In this document: positions 23,778 through 32,186 of the stretch, in pieces
How the letters are laid out: every line of letters starts with the position of its first letter
Position numbering within the stretch: the first letter of the stretch is position 1
DNA from: Saprospiraceae bacterium
Lineage (GTDB): Bacteria > Bacteroidota > Bacteroidia > Chitinophagales > Saprospiraceae
Assembly: GCA_019634045.1 (NCBI GenBank)
Contig: JAHQWA010000632.1
Coordinates: 1 to 49,826, forward strand
Reading direction: 5' to 3'
Length of the DNA stretch: 49,826 bases
Made by a program: the position numbers and the translations under genes
Notes under the pieces: model-generated
Databases searched by the model: none
Told to the model about the DNA's origin: nothing
The model's input: only the letters and a program-made list of their open reading frames with translations

Positions 23778-24674
23778 ATGGACGACATTATGCGAAGAGT
23801 CATTCCAATTCTAATTACGGTATTTTCATTAATTGCTTTCACGCTCAGTGCGCAACGATCTGCAGAACTGGGCGTTGTAATCGGCGCTTCTAGTTACTAT
23901 GGAGATCTAAGCCCGGAAAATGCCTCAAGTAATACTAGTCAATATCAACCGTCATTCAGTTTCTTTTATCGACAGAACCTAAATAAGAATTTTGGCTTTC
24001 GGGCCAATCTTGCTTATGGACGCCTGACCGGTGATGATAGCCTTTCGGATCAAGTTTTTCGACAAGAACGAAACTTTAACTTCGAATCTTCTGTCTTAGA
24101 GCTAGGGTTGATTGGAGAAGTGAACCTGTTTGGGTTTGGACCTGGTGGAAATGGGCCTCGATTTTCTCCCTATATTTTTGGAGGATTAGCTGTATTTCGA
24201 TTTAATCCCCTTACCGAATATCAAGGCCAAACAGTTGAGCTACAACCTTTAGGTACGGAAGGACAAGGCAGTGATGGCTTTGGCAATCCCTATCGTTTGA
24301 CACAAATATCTATCCCCTTTGGCGCGGGAATCAAGTATGCGATAAACGATCGCATCAATATTGGTTTGGAAATCGGTTTGCGAAAGACGTTCACGGATTA
24401 TTTGGATGATGTTAGTGGAGCCTATGTGCCTTTCGACGTTTTGCGAAGCAATAATGGAGAATTGGCAGCAGCTTTAGGAAATAGAACGGGCGAATTCTTA
24501 GGAACGGAGCCAGTAGATGTACAGGAGGGGGCATTGCGCGGAAACCCAGATCGAGATGATTGGTATATGATGGGTGGTTTCACTTTATCCTATACCATAT
24601 TCAGTGATCGAGGTGGGAATGGTAAGGTGGGTAGACGCCGAGGAGGTAAGCAGTTTGGTTGTCCCACATTCTAA
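23778..24674 (+). CDS. Outer-membrane beta-barrel protein, DUF6089-like
   Basis: 298 residues from the ATG at 23778. A GTG 12 bp upstream and an ATG at 23790 are alternatives; the 23790 start would begin directly at the signal peptide MRRVIPILITVFSLIAFTLS, cut after SAQ. The start of the mature protein (ELGVVIGASSYYGDLSPE) and the alternating strands ending in TLSYTIFSD match the DUF6089/outer-membrane-barrel group common in Bacteroidota, whose function is unknown. The C-terminus is unusually basic (GKVGRRRGGKQFGCP). It is monocistronic, followed by two tandem terminators. Confidence 0.85.
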   Translation: MDDIMRRVIPILITVFSLIAFTLSAQRSAELGVVIGASSYYGDLSPENASSNTSQYQPSFSFFYRQNLNKNFGFRANLAYGRLTGDDSLSDQVFRQERNFNFESSVLELGLIGEVNLFGFGPGGNGPRFSPYIFGGLAVFRFNPLTEYQGQTVELQPLGTEGQGSDGFGNPYRLTQISIPFGAGIKYAINDRINIGLEIGLRKTFTDYLDDVSGAYVPFDVLRSNNGELAAALGNRTGEFLGTEPVDVQEGALRGNPDRDDWYMMGGFTLSYTIFSDRGGNGKVGRRRGGKQFGCPTF

Positions 24675-24735
24675 TTTACGCATACAATCCAGTCGCCATG
24701 AAAATGGCAATTTGTTATTAGCATATTGTTTTGAA

Positions 24736-24780
24736 AAGCTTGGTAGCCTTAATATTATGAGAGGTTGCTAAGCTTTTTAT
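24736..24780 (+). terminator. First terminator after the DUF6089 gene
   Basis: AAGCTTGGTAGCC (24736-24748) pairs with GGTTGCTAAGCTT (24763-24775), using two wobble pairs, and is followed by TTTAT. It lies 62 bp after the stop. Confidence 0.75.
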
Positions 24781-24784
24781 TGGA

Positions 24785-24826
24785 GGTACTCCCCTAGAGC
24801 AGGCTGAGTACCTTTTTTTATTTTTT
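24785..24826 (+). terminator. Second, stronger terminator in tandem
   Basis: GGTACTC (24785-24791) pairs with GAGTACC (24806-24812) and is followed directly by seven T, A and six T. Having two terminators only 10 bp apart insulates the convergent efflux operon. Confidence 0.85.
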
Positions 24827-24847
24827 ACGGTAAAGGCTCAGGGCCAT

Positions 24848-24935
24848 GATCTACCAGCTAGGTATAGATCCACCCGGCTCCTGCCCGCATGGGACAAGAG
24901 TCAGGTGAATACCTATAGCTGATTCTCGGACTCTT
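24848..24935. other. Structured 3' flank of the efflux operon
   Basis: GATCTA (24848-24853) pairs with TAGATC (24865-24870). AAGAGTC (24896-24902) pairs with GACTCTT (24929-24935), with an inner AGGT/ACCT stem. The stretch is GC-rich. Neither hairpin has a U-run on the minus strand, so a terminator role for the efflux operon is doubtful; they may protect the 3' end of its mRNA. Confidence 0.35.
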
Positions 24936-24951
24936 TTCTGTATTTATTCCT

Positions 24952-27900
24952 TTATGTAGTAGCATCTGCTATTACTCTTTTGACTGCTTTCTCGGATCTA
25001 ACTTCTTCGATCTGAGGAGGGATCAATTTATAGACGACTGTGCAAACCAGAAACGCTAACAAAGTAGAGCTGATTAAGCCTCCTATCAATACCAATACTA
25101 AGCCTTCATACAGGGGATTCGATTCCAATACCAGCGGGATAAGTCCTAGTATGGCGGTGGAGGCCGTCAAAGTAATCGGTACAAATCGAGTTTTTGCTGC
25201 CTGTTTAATGGCGGGCAGAAGCTCCATACCTTGCTGTCTGAGTTGATTGGTAAAGTCAACCAGCAGGATGGAGTTCTTGATTTCAATACCGGTTAGCGCA
25301 ATGAAGCCTACGGCAGCTGTAAAGGATAGCGGATTCCCCGATAGCCAGAGCGCTAAGAAAGCACCGATCAATCCCAAAGGAATTACAGAGAGGACGATCA
25401 GCGAGCTTTTTAGCGATCCAAATTCTAGGATGAGAATGAGAATGAAAAGCACACCCGCGATCAAACCCGTAATCTCAACACCACTAAAAGCATCAGCCTG
25501 ATTTTCTAGCTCCCCTGCCGCTTCGTAATAGTAGCCCGGTGGAAATTGAAACTGGTTTAAGGTATCGATCAGGCGCGAATTGAGACTCGCATAGGTGTAT
25601 CCGTCCTTAGCATAAGCATTCACCGTCGTATACCGGAACTTATCCAAGTGCCGAATGGTCGTATTAACCGTTTCGAATTCTATATCGATCAGTTGATTTA
25701 GCGGAACGGAGGTACCTGCGAGATTATAGACATAGAGGTTGTCCAACACATCATAAGTGGCAAAGCGCTCCCTGGGTACAGAAACAATTACTTGTATCTC
25801 ATCCTCCCCTTCGCCCGGGTTATAGGAAGCCATGGGCAAGCCCGCAATGGCCATCCGAATGGTTTCGTCGATCTTGGCGGTCGGTACCCCTAGCAAGCCC
25901 GCCTTTTTCTTATTGATATTGATCTTCAGATCTGTTTTCTGCGTGGCGGTCGTATTTGTAATGTATTGAGTACCGGGGGTAGCCTCCACAATTTTCTCTA
26001 CGACTAGAGAAAGCGCTCGTAATGTATCTAGGTTTTTCCCAAAAACCCGAATGGCAACGGGCGCTTCCAGTGGTGGCCCTTGTTCATAGTCAATCACCTG
26101 AATCTTGGCATTGGGGTGATACGCAAAGCTTTGTCGCAAGTCTTTAATAATCTCATCCTTATCTTGAAAGGACTCAGCAATGGGCTGGACAAACAGCTGG
26201 GCAAAGTTCGTTTGTTCTTTTCGCTGTACTACGTTGTAATAAATAGTCGGATTACCCTTACCTACATTGCTCGTGAAATAGCGGATATCGGATCTTTTGC
26301 CCAAAACTTCCTCGACGTAGCGCGTCACCCGATCGGTTTCCGTTAAACTGGCGGTATTCGGCATTTCAATATTGATCTGAAACATGGGTTTTTCAGATTT
26401 TGGGAAAAGGCTAAAGCCAATCACGGGAATCAGTGTTAGAGAGGCAGCTAATAGCCCGCCGGCCAATCCCAGGGTGACCCAAGGCCGATCCAAGGCTGCA
26501 TCCAGGACTTTACTGTAGTACTTATCAATAAATCGCTGCAGTAGGCGTAGGAAAACGTTGCCTTGATGTTGCGTACGCGCTTTCAGAATTTTATTGGATA
26601 AGAAGGGAACGATGGTCAAAGAAACCAATAAGGAAGCTAATACGGTTGATACTACTGCAACCGGCAACCCACGAATAAAGGCCCCTGATCCGGCCGGAAG
26701 ATAGAGGAGGGGAAGGAAGGCTACTATCAAAGTCATTGTCACGCCTGTCACGGCCAAAGCAATTTGCTTCACCGCCTCGACCGAAGCTTGTAGTTTACTG
26801 GCGCCTTCCCGGATAAACCGCTCGATGTTCTCCACCACGACAATCGCATCATCTACCAGGATACCCAAGGCCACAATTAAGCCTACAATACTCAGTTGAT
26901 TAATAGAGAAACCCAGCGATTGCATCGCAAATAACCCTATGGCTAAAGACAAAGGAATGGAGATCATTACTACGAAAGAAGCTCGTAGTCCTAGCGGTAA
27001 CAAAGTGACCGATACGAGTAGGATAGCGATCAGAAAATCTTTGCCGAAGCGGCTCAGGCGATTCTTAACAGTGGAGGACTGATCGAAGTTGACTACTAAG
27101 TTCATATTGGGATCGAGTTGCGCCTGAAAATCTCTTATAATGGGCCAGGCTTGATCCCCCATGGAAAAGATATTTTGCCCATCTTGTTGGCTTGCCGTAA
27201 TCAGGACTGCCCTTTTCCCATTGAATCTGGTTTTATGCCGCTCTTCCTCATAGGAGAGATCGACTTTTGCGATATCCTTTAAGCGTGTGCTCCCACCTTC
27301 TGCAGCAAAGACGACGGTATTTTCAATATCTGCCAGGGATTCGAAATCACCACTGGTCTTGACATTAAAGCGGCGATTATTCATTTGGATCGCTCCTCCC
27401 GGTATGTTGAGATTTTCACTTTGGATAGCGCCGTAGATGTAATCCAAAGGGATACCCAGTTGAGCAATTTTTTCGATGTTTAGTTCTATCCTTACCTCCT
27501 GTTCGGGATACCCCCAAGCCTCCACTTTCTTGAGGCCATTGATCTTTTCCAATTCATCTACTAGTTCTTCGGCGGCCCTTTCCATTTCTGCATAGGAATG
27601 CGTTTGTGAAAGGAGGGCCATCTGAAAGATGTTGACGTCTGATGAATTAAATTCCTGGACTTCCAACAGATATAGATCCTTTGGCAGGTCATTTCTGGCG
27701 ATATTGACTTCCCGGATAATTTCTTGGTACTTTTCATCTCTATCTACTTCAAATTCATATTCAACATCTATGATGGCTAGCCCGTCTTCAATAGTGCTCT
27801 TTACTTTTTTGATTTGATCCAGTTCATTAATGCTGTTTTCCAGCGGGTCGACTACCTGATCTTCCAGATCGATGGGAGAAGCGCCAGGGTATACCGCAAC

Positions 27901-28044
27901 GATGAGGAAGCGTGGAAAGTTGACCACGGGATCTTCCCCTCGAGGCATGGTCATTAATGAATTGAATCCCAGCGCAAGAATGGCGAACACCACCACTACG
28001 GAAAAGGAGGTATTCTTGACGAAGAATGATATAATGGATTTCAT
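24952..28044 (-). CDS. RND-family efflux permease (AcrB/HAE1-like)
   Basis: 1030 residues, the normal size for inner-membrane proton-driven tripartite efflux pumps. The twelve-helix plan is visible: N-terminal TM1 (FAILALGFNSL), a large periplasmic loop, and TM4 with the proton-relay Asp pair in GILVDDAIVVVENIERF (about 400-416). A second half starts near 525 with the matching TM7. The final TM bundle ends LLAFLVCTVVYKLIPP. Substrates cannot be told; sequence style is that of general HAE1/CzcA-like pumps without obvious heavy-metal motifs. It is the last gene of the tetR-tolC-mfp-rnd operon, 44 bp after the adaptor gene. Confidence 0.96.
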   Translation of the reverse strand: MKSIISFFVKNTSFSVVVVFAILALGFNSLMTMPRGEDPVVNFPRFLIVAVYPGASPIDLEDQVVDPLENSINELDQIKKVKSTIEDGLAIIDVEYEFEVDRDEKYQEIIREVNIARNDLPKDLYLLEVQEFNSSDVNIFQMALLSQTHSYAEMERAAEELVDELEKINGLKKVEAWGYPEQEVRIELNIEKIAQLGIPLDYIYGAIQSENLNIPGGAIQMNNRRFNVKTSGDFESLADIENTVVFAAEGGSTRLKDIAKVDLSYEEERHKTRFNGKRAVLITASQQDGQNIFSMGDQAWPIIRDFQAQLDPNMNLVVNFDQSSTVKNRLSRFGKDFLIAILLVSVTLLPLGLRASFVVMISIPLSLAIGLFAMQSLGFSINQLSIVGLIVALGILVDDAIVVVENIERFIREGASKLQASVEAVKQIALAVTGVTMTLIVAFLPLLYLPAGSGAFIRGLPVAVVSTVLASLLVSLTIVPFLSNKILKARTQHQGNVFLRLLQRFIDKYYSKVLDAALDRPWVTLGLAGGLLAASLTLIPVIGFSLFPKSEKPMFQINIEMPNTASLTETDRVTRYVEEVLGKRSDIRYFTSNVGKGNPTIYYNVVQRKEQTNFAQLFVQPIAESFQDKDEIIKDLRQSFAYHPNAKIQVIDYEQGPPLEAPVAIRVFGKNLDTLRALSLVVEKIVEATPGTQYITNTTATQKTDLKININKKKAGLLGVPTAKIDETIRMAIAGLPMASYNPGEGEDEIQVIVSVPRERFATYDVLDNLYVYNLAGTSVPLNQLIDIEFETVNTTIRHLDKFRYTTVNAYAKDGYTYASLNSRLIDTLNQFQFPPGYYYEAAGELENQADAFSGVEITGLIAGVLFILILILEFGSLKSSLIVLSVIPLGLIGAFLALWLSGNPLSFTAAVGFIALTGIEIKNSILLVDFTNQLRQQGMELLPAIKQAAKTRFVPITLTASTAILGLIPLVLESNPLYEGLVLVLIGGLISSTLLAFLVCTVVYKLIPPQIEEVRSEKAVKRVIADATT

Positions 28045-28088
28045 GATGAGTTAATTGTGCCATGATCAGAATAGGTTCGGTATGATCA

Positions 28089-29216
28089 TTACCTGCCGAG
28101 GGAAACTTCTCCAGCTGGAGTAGTACCGATCGACTGCTCAGGGGCGTCTTTGATAATTTTTATGTTGGAATAATGCGTGAGATAACCGGAGCCACTGGTA
28201 ATGACTTTCGATACGTTTTCTAGCCCTTTGGAGATGGCCAGCTCCTTGTCTAGGATCATCGCTATCTCTACGGGTATTTTTTTAACCTTAGAAGTCCCGT
28301 CAGGAACAAAAACATAACCACTCTTGCCATGCCCTTCCACCAAAGCTTCTATCGGGATGACGGGATAGGTGACTTTCTCCTTAGGCTGGATCGTGGCTTC
28401 GGCATACAGTCCTGCGGCAAAACGGACTCCTCCAGGACGCACTTGAATTTCTACTTTGTAGGTGCCGTTGGTGGGATCCGCACCTTGAGCCAGCCTAATG
28501 ATCTTGCCGTTAAATTCCTTGTCGGGGTAAGCATCCAAACGGATACTAGCCTGATCTCCCTCATTGACTTTCACCCAGTCTTTATCGGCGAGCCCGATCT
28601 CAACTTTCCATTGATCTGCCCCATTGTCGATCATATAAAAGACCGGCTGACCTGGACCTATGAGTTCGCCTTCATTCATCAATTTCTTGATTATCTTGCC
28701 TGCCGTGGTAGCTCTGATCTCAGCGTACTTCTGGTTAAATGAGGCAATTCGATACGACTCTTGAGCTAAGTTTAACGCGGTGCGGAGATCCTGTACATTT
28801 TCTAAAGTGGCGGCATCATCTTCATAGAGACGCTCTACCCGTAGGAGGTCTCGCTCGGCTTTTTCTACCCCATTTTGAGCTTGAGTAACTTGTGCGTTGA
28901 TCTCTGTGAGGTCTAGTTTGGCCAATAATTGGCCTTTGCGTACACTTTGACCTTCTTCTACGAAGACCTGTTGGATAATACCTCCAATCTTGAAGGAAAG
29001 TCGGGCTTCAGTATTAGAAAAAATAAGCCCTGATCCTTCGATGTAGGGTTGAATTTCTTTTTGTACTACTGCTTGTAATGCTACGGCTACCTCGTGTCCA
29101 CCCAGGTTTTCGGGTGAATTATCCTGCTCCACTGCTGTTTCACAGGACCAAAGACTTAGTAGACATAAGAGGAGTAGGCCAAATGGCTTATGAATTAGAT
29201 TATGTTTCATGATCAT
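28089..29216 (-). CDS. RND efflux periplasmic adaptor (membrane-fusion lipoprotein)
   Basis: 375 residues; ATG at 29216 or two codons later at 29210. A lipobox (LWSC, Cys at about residue 25) anchors it. It has the HlyD/AcrA order: a first half-lipoyl segment (GLIFSNTEARLSFKIGG), a short coiled hairpin (about 105-160), a second lipoyl half (EIRATTAGKIIKKL), then the beta-barrel and membrane-proximal domains (VPDGTSKVKKIPVEI). It links the permease to the TolC channel. Gene order TolC, adaptor, permease on one strand supports a dedicated pump. Confidence 0.95.
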   Translation of the reverse strand: MIMKHNLIHKPFGLLLLCLLSLWSCETAVEQDNSPENLGGHEVAVALQAVVQKEIQPYIEGSGLIFSNTEARLSFKIGGIIQQVFVEEGQSVRKGQLLAKLDLTEINAQVTQAQNGVEKAERDLLRVERLYEDDAATLENVQDLRTALNLAQESYRIASFNQKYAEIRATTAGKIIKKLMNEGELIGPGQPVFYMIDNGADQWKVEIGLADKDWVKVNEGDQASIRLDAYPDKEFNGKIIRLAQGADPTNGTYKVEIQVRPGGVRFAAGLYAEATIQPKEKVTYPVIPIEALVEGHGKSGYVFVPDGTSKVKKIPVEIAMILDKELAISKGLENVSKVITSGSGYLTHYSNIKIIKDAPEQSIGTTPAGEVSLGR

Positions 29217-29262
29217 ATTGATTAAGGTTGTTACGAAAATGTACCTATTATAGGGGGCGATC

Positions 29263-30621
29263 CTATAGGGCTAATACTCTTTCGAGTTGGGCCTGTTTGA
29301 TTAGTAGGTCGTAATTGGCTATGGTGAATTCCAGTTGTGCGTTGGTAAATTTGGTACGGGCATCAAGGAATTCGACAAAGAGGATGAGGTTCTCCTCATA
29401 CTTTCGCTGAAGAATTCGGAAAGATTCCCGGGCACTAGCTAATGCCGCCTTCTTAGTAGCCACCTGGCGAACAGCGGCTTCCAGTCCAGCCGATGCAGCT
29501 ACGACTTGTAATTGTATTTGCTGTTGAAGGCGTTCATATTGCGTCTGGGTATTTTCCAGTTCGATTTGCGATTGCAATATTTTGGCGTTATTTCTGCCAG
29601 CAGTGAAAAGGGGGACGGACAAGTTGAGCTGCAGTAGGGCATAATCTTGTTGGCCGTTAAAGGTGTAGCCAAAACCCTGAAAGCCGGCCATGGCGCCCAA
29701 ATAGAGGGTAGGTCGCTTTTTAGTTTGGTTGAGTTGCACCGCTAATTCTTGGGTGTGAATCGCTGAACGCAGCTGGGCTAGTTCTGTTCGACTGCCCAAG
29801 GCCCTTTGCCTTTGTTCACCTACAGTACCATAGAAGACCGTGGCTGCTTGCAGATTCGTATCCACTTCTATGACGGTATCTAGTGATCGATTCAGCAAGA
29901 AGTTGAAGTAGCTTTTGGCCGTTTTTGCCTGTTGGATAGCAGCAGCTCTTTTCCCATATAGATTCTCCAATTCAAATGCACTCGCATAGACGACCTCTTT
30001 AGTAGCCTTATTATTGGCTACCAGGGTTTCATTGATACGGACTACCTCTTTTAGTAGGGCTTCGGTAGAATCATAAATGGCAAGTACCTCTTGGGTTTGC
30101 AAGTATTGATAATAGGCTTCCTTGATGGATTGGCGCAACTCCTGTTCGTAGGTAGCTTTCTGCATATCCTGTACGGAGGTCAGGGATTCCTTGATCTTAT
30201 AGTTCAAGTAGATCTCTGGATTATAAATAGGCTGTTGTAAAAAGATCCGAGTGTCGTGGAAGTCATTCGGGATGATCGCTTCGCTGGCGTTGGGTATTTG
30301 AGTAGGAAATTGGGCTTCGCTGCTTAGCTGGTTGAGGGTTTGGTAAACTGGATTTAGCAGATCACCGATGGGGATATCAATGGTTCTTCCTCCTACGGCA
30401 CTAGTGTAAGAAGCCTCAAAGGATAGGTTAGGGTAAAATAGACTCTTGGCTTCCTTCAGTGCCGCAAAACGCTTCTTCACGTTCTGCTTCTCAAGCTGTA
30501 GAGTCAAATTCTGTTCCAAACCCATTTGGACATAGCGTTCCAGGATAGAGGCTGCGTCTTGTGCTGCTACGGATAGTATAACACTAGCAACTACGCATAT
30601 TGATAGCCAAATCTTTCTCAT
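29263..30621 (-). CDS. TolC-family outer-membrane efflux channel
   Basis: 452 residues with a signal peptide (ending SVAAQ) and two TolC-type repeats of long helices: YQYLQTQEVLAIYDSTEALL in the first and a matching QLEYERLQQQ-type helix in the second. The protein is mostly amphipathic helix with short barrel strands (RPTLYLGAMAGF, LQLNLSVPLF). It forms the outer duct of the pump. It is the first structural gene after tetR and has its own promoter region with two operator-like palindromes at 30640 and 30748, suggesting it can be transcribed apart from tetR. Confidence 0.94.
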   Translation of the reverse strand: MRKIWLSICVVASVILSVAAQDAASILERYVQMGLEQNLTLQLEKQNVKKRFAALKEAKSLFYPNLSFEASYTSAVGGRTIDIPIGDLLNPVYQTLNQLSSEAQFPTQIPNASEAIIPNDFHDTRIFLQQPIYNPEIYLNYKIKESLTSVQDMQKATYEQELRQSIKEAYYQYLQTQEVLAIYDSTEALLKEVVRINETLVANNKATKEVVYASAFELENLYGKRAAAIQQAKTAKSYFNFLLNRSLDTVIEVDTNLQAATVFYGTVGEQRQRALGSRTELAQLRSAIHTQELAVQLNQTKKRPTLYLGAMAGFQGFGYTFNGQQDYALLQLNLSVPLFTAGRNNAKILQSQIELENTQTQYERLQQQIQLQVVAASAGLEAAVRQVATKKAALASARESFRILQRKYEENLILFVEFLDARTKFTNAQLEFTIANYDLLIKQAQLERVLAL

Positions 30622-30639
30622 TTTAATCGTTGTTTATTT

Positions 30640-30656
30640 AGTAAACGATGTTTACT
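30640..30656. promoter_or_regulatory. Operator-like palindrome AGTAAACGATGTTTACT
   Basis: A perfect 7-3-7 dyad 19 bp upstream of the tolC start codon. It sits just downstream of a weak -7-like TATTTTTT on the minus strand. An extra half-site (GTTTAT at 30632) overlaps it. It shares its half-sites with the palindrome at 30748, so one protein probably binds both; the local TetR is the obvious candidate. Confidence 0.65.
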
Positions 30657-30747
30657 TCACGTGCTAAAAAAAATAGGCCTAAGCCATTTGATTAATTGTA
30701 TACTGGTGGAGTGACTCTTTTGCCGATACTAGCATACAACGTTGCGT

Positions 30748-30766
30748 TAGTAAACATTGTTTACTA
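30748..30766. promoter_or_regulatory. Operator-like palindrome TAGTAAACATTGTTTACTA
   Basis: A perfect 8-3-8 dyad in the 161-bp gap between tetR and tolC, 17 bp past the tetR stop. The half-site TAGTAAAC matches that at 30640, about 108 bp away. The size and symmetry suit a TetR dimer. Confidence 0.7.
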
Positions 30767-30782
30767 GAAAGCGAAAAAAAAA

Positions 30783-31394
30783 TTACATTTTATCCAGCAG
30801 CCCGAGCATCATGGCCGAAGAATCTTGGATAATTCCATCCACTTGATCCGCTGGATACATGCGCATTCTATTTCTTAGTTTTAGGGAAGCAATGCCATGT
30901 ACATAGGACCATAGGGTGAAGGCAACCGTAGTGGCCTCTTTGCCTTTGAAGTGTCCAGCCTCTATACAGGCTTGTACTGTATCTTTTAGAATGGAGTGCC
31001 CTTTTAAGCCAACCTCCCAACCTTCTTTGGCCGGATCAGCATTCATGGGGTTGTTCAGGATGAACATTAGATCATAGAGCGCAGGATTTTCAAAAGCAAA
31101 GCGAAGATATCGCTGATGGATATCCTTGAGTCGTTCGATGGGGTCCGCTATTGCCAGGGCCGCTTCGAACTGCTGTGCAAATAGCTGGAACCCTCTAGTG
31201 CTCAGGGCATACAAGATCTCATCTTTATCCTTAAAGTATAGATAAATGGTCCGCGGGCTATATTCAATGGCCGAGGCAATACTCCGGATCGTAGTTTTTT
31301 CAATCCCTTTCTCTACAATTTGCTGGGTGGCCGTATCCAGTATTTTACCCTTCATCTCCTGCTTCTCTCTTTCTCTTCTCTCTGCTACTCCCAT
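30783..31394 (-). CDS. TetR/AcrR-family repressor of the efflux operon
   Basis: 203 residues. The N-terminal HTH is clear (TTIRSIASAIEYSPRTIYLYFKDK in overlapping segments, about 34-60, with the TIYxYFKxKxEI signature). The C-terminal ligand-binding half resembles the WHG type (SYVHGIASLKLRNRM near 167-181). It is the first gene of the efflux unit and therefore likely its local, probably autoregulating, repressor. Two perfect palindromes lie downstream before tolC and a degenerate one lies 28 bp upstream of its own start. The inducing ligand is unknown. Confidence 0.94.
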   Translation of the reverse strand: MGVAERREREKQEMKGKILDTATQQIVEKGIEKTTIRSIASAIEYSPRTIYLYFKDKDEILYALSTRGFQLFAQQFEAALAIADPIERLKDIHQRYLRFAFENPALYDLMFILNNPMNADPAKEGWEVGLKGHSILKDTVQACIEAGHFKGKEATTVAFTLWSYVHGIASLKLRNRMRMYPADQVDGIIQDSSAMMLGLLDKM

Positions 31395-31421
31395 ATCATT
31401 TCATTGTAATTATTCACTGTG

Positions 31422-31444
31422 TAGTAAATATACAATGTTTATTC
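31422..31444. promoter_or_regulatory. Degenerate copy of the TetR-type operator upstream of tetR
   Basis: The plus strand reads TAGTAAATATACAATGTTT then ATTC. The left half-site TAGTAAA and the right half (ACAATGTTTATT) resemble the sites at 30640 and 30748, but the arms are further apart and diverge at several bases. It overlaps a -7-like TATATTTA on the minus strand, as an autoregulatory site would. Confidence 0.45.
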
Positions 31445-31492
31445 ATTATTTATTGTTCTGGGATGTTGTACATCACACTACTCAATCCTGCC

Positions 31493-32062
31493 TTACAGGC
31501 CGAATTCTTTTTCTACTTCAAATTTGCAAGGCTGCTCCATCAACTTAGGTTCGGCACCATCTAGAAACCAATATTCATCCAATAGGGAAGAGTAACAGAC
31601 CCTGACTTTGAGGTCAGCCAATCGCCGTTCCAGGATCCTTGATTCTGGGGTCCATCGTACAAATATGAGCGTCTTTTCCTCTAAAGGGGTGACCATTTGA
31701 TTGCGTAGATAGCCATCGGAACTCATGATGTTCCAGTTGATGTTTTTGGCCTCTGGTGCGTAGGTTTTGATCACATCAAACCAGTCTTTGAAAAACACGG
31801 TGTCATTGAATACCTGATAAGAGTGAACTTTGGCTAGGCCATTTCCTGTGTTCTCTATCCGCAAGCCAAAGCCATCTGCATTATAGGATTTTCCTACGGT
31901 AAGGTATGGAAACATAGCTGCCTTCTGTTGGGACCGCATGATCCGCACCTCCTGCACAGAAATATACAAGGCACAGGCACTGACAAACAGGGCACAGAAG
32001 GCAACTACCATGTTTAGATTAAGTTGCTTGAACAGTTGAAGTAAACGATGCAAAAAATTCAA
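31493..32062 (-). CDS. Membrane-anchored hypothetical protein
   Basis: 189 residues. One N-terminal transmembrane segment (about 17-35, NMVVAFCALFVSACALYI) is followed by a basic RIMRSQQK patch and a compact domain with many beta-prone segments (PYLTVGKSYNADGFGLRIENTG, split here as separate strands). The RIENTGNGLAKVHSYQ region recalls periplasmic or cytosolic sandwich domains that follow a single anchor, but no family was recognised. It stands upstream of tetR on the same strand with 98 bp between, probably as a separate unit. Confidence 0.8.
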   Translation of the reverse strand: MNFLHRLLQLFKQLNLNMVVAFCALFVSACALYISVQEVRIMRSQQKAAMFPYLTVGKSYNADGFGLRIENTGNGLAKVHSYQVFNDTVFFKDWFDVIKTYAPEAKNINWNIMSSDGYLRNQMVTPLEEKTLIFVRWTPESRILERRLADLKVRVCYSSLLDEYWFLDGAEPKLMEQPCKFEVEKEFGL

Positions 32063-32186
32063 ATTCGTGTTTTTGTAGTTCTTTAAATGCTTTGTTCCAC
32101 CTTATCTAGCCCCTTCAATTTATGCAGCTTGTGGCATACCTCCAATTCACGAACCTATCTATCCCAGCTGAATTTATCTTTTTGGA

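Noticed and set aside
24848..24935. A minus-strand terminator for the efflux operon
   Set aside because: The hairpins are not followed by a U-run on that strand; kept only as a structured flank.
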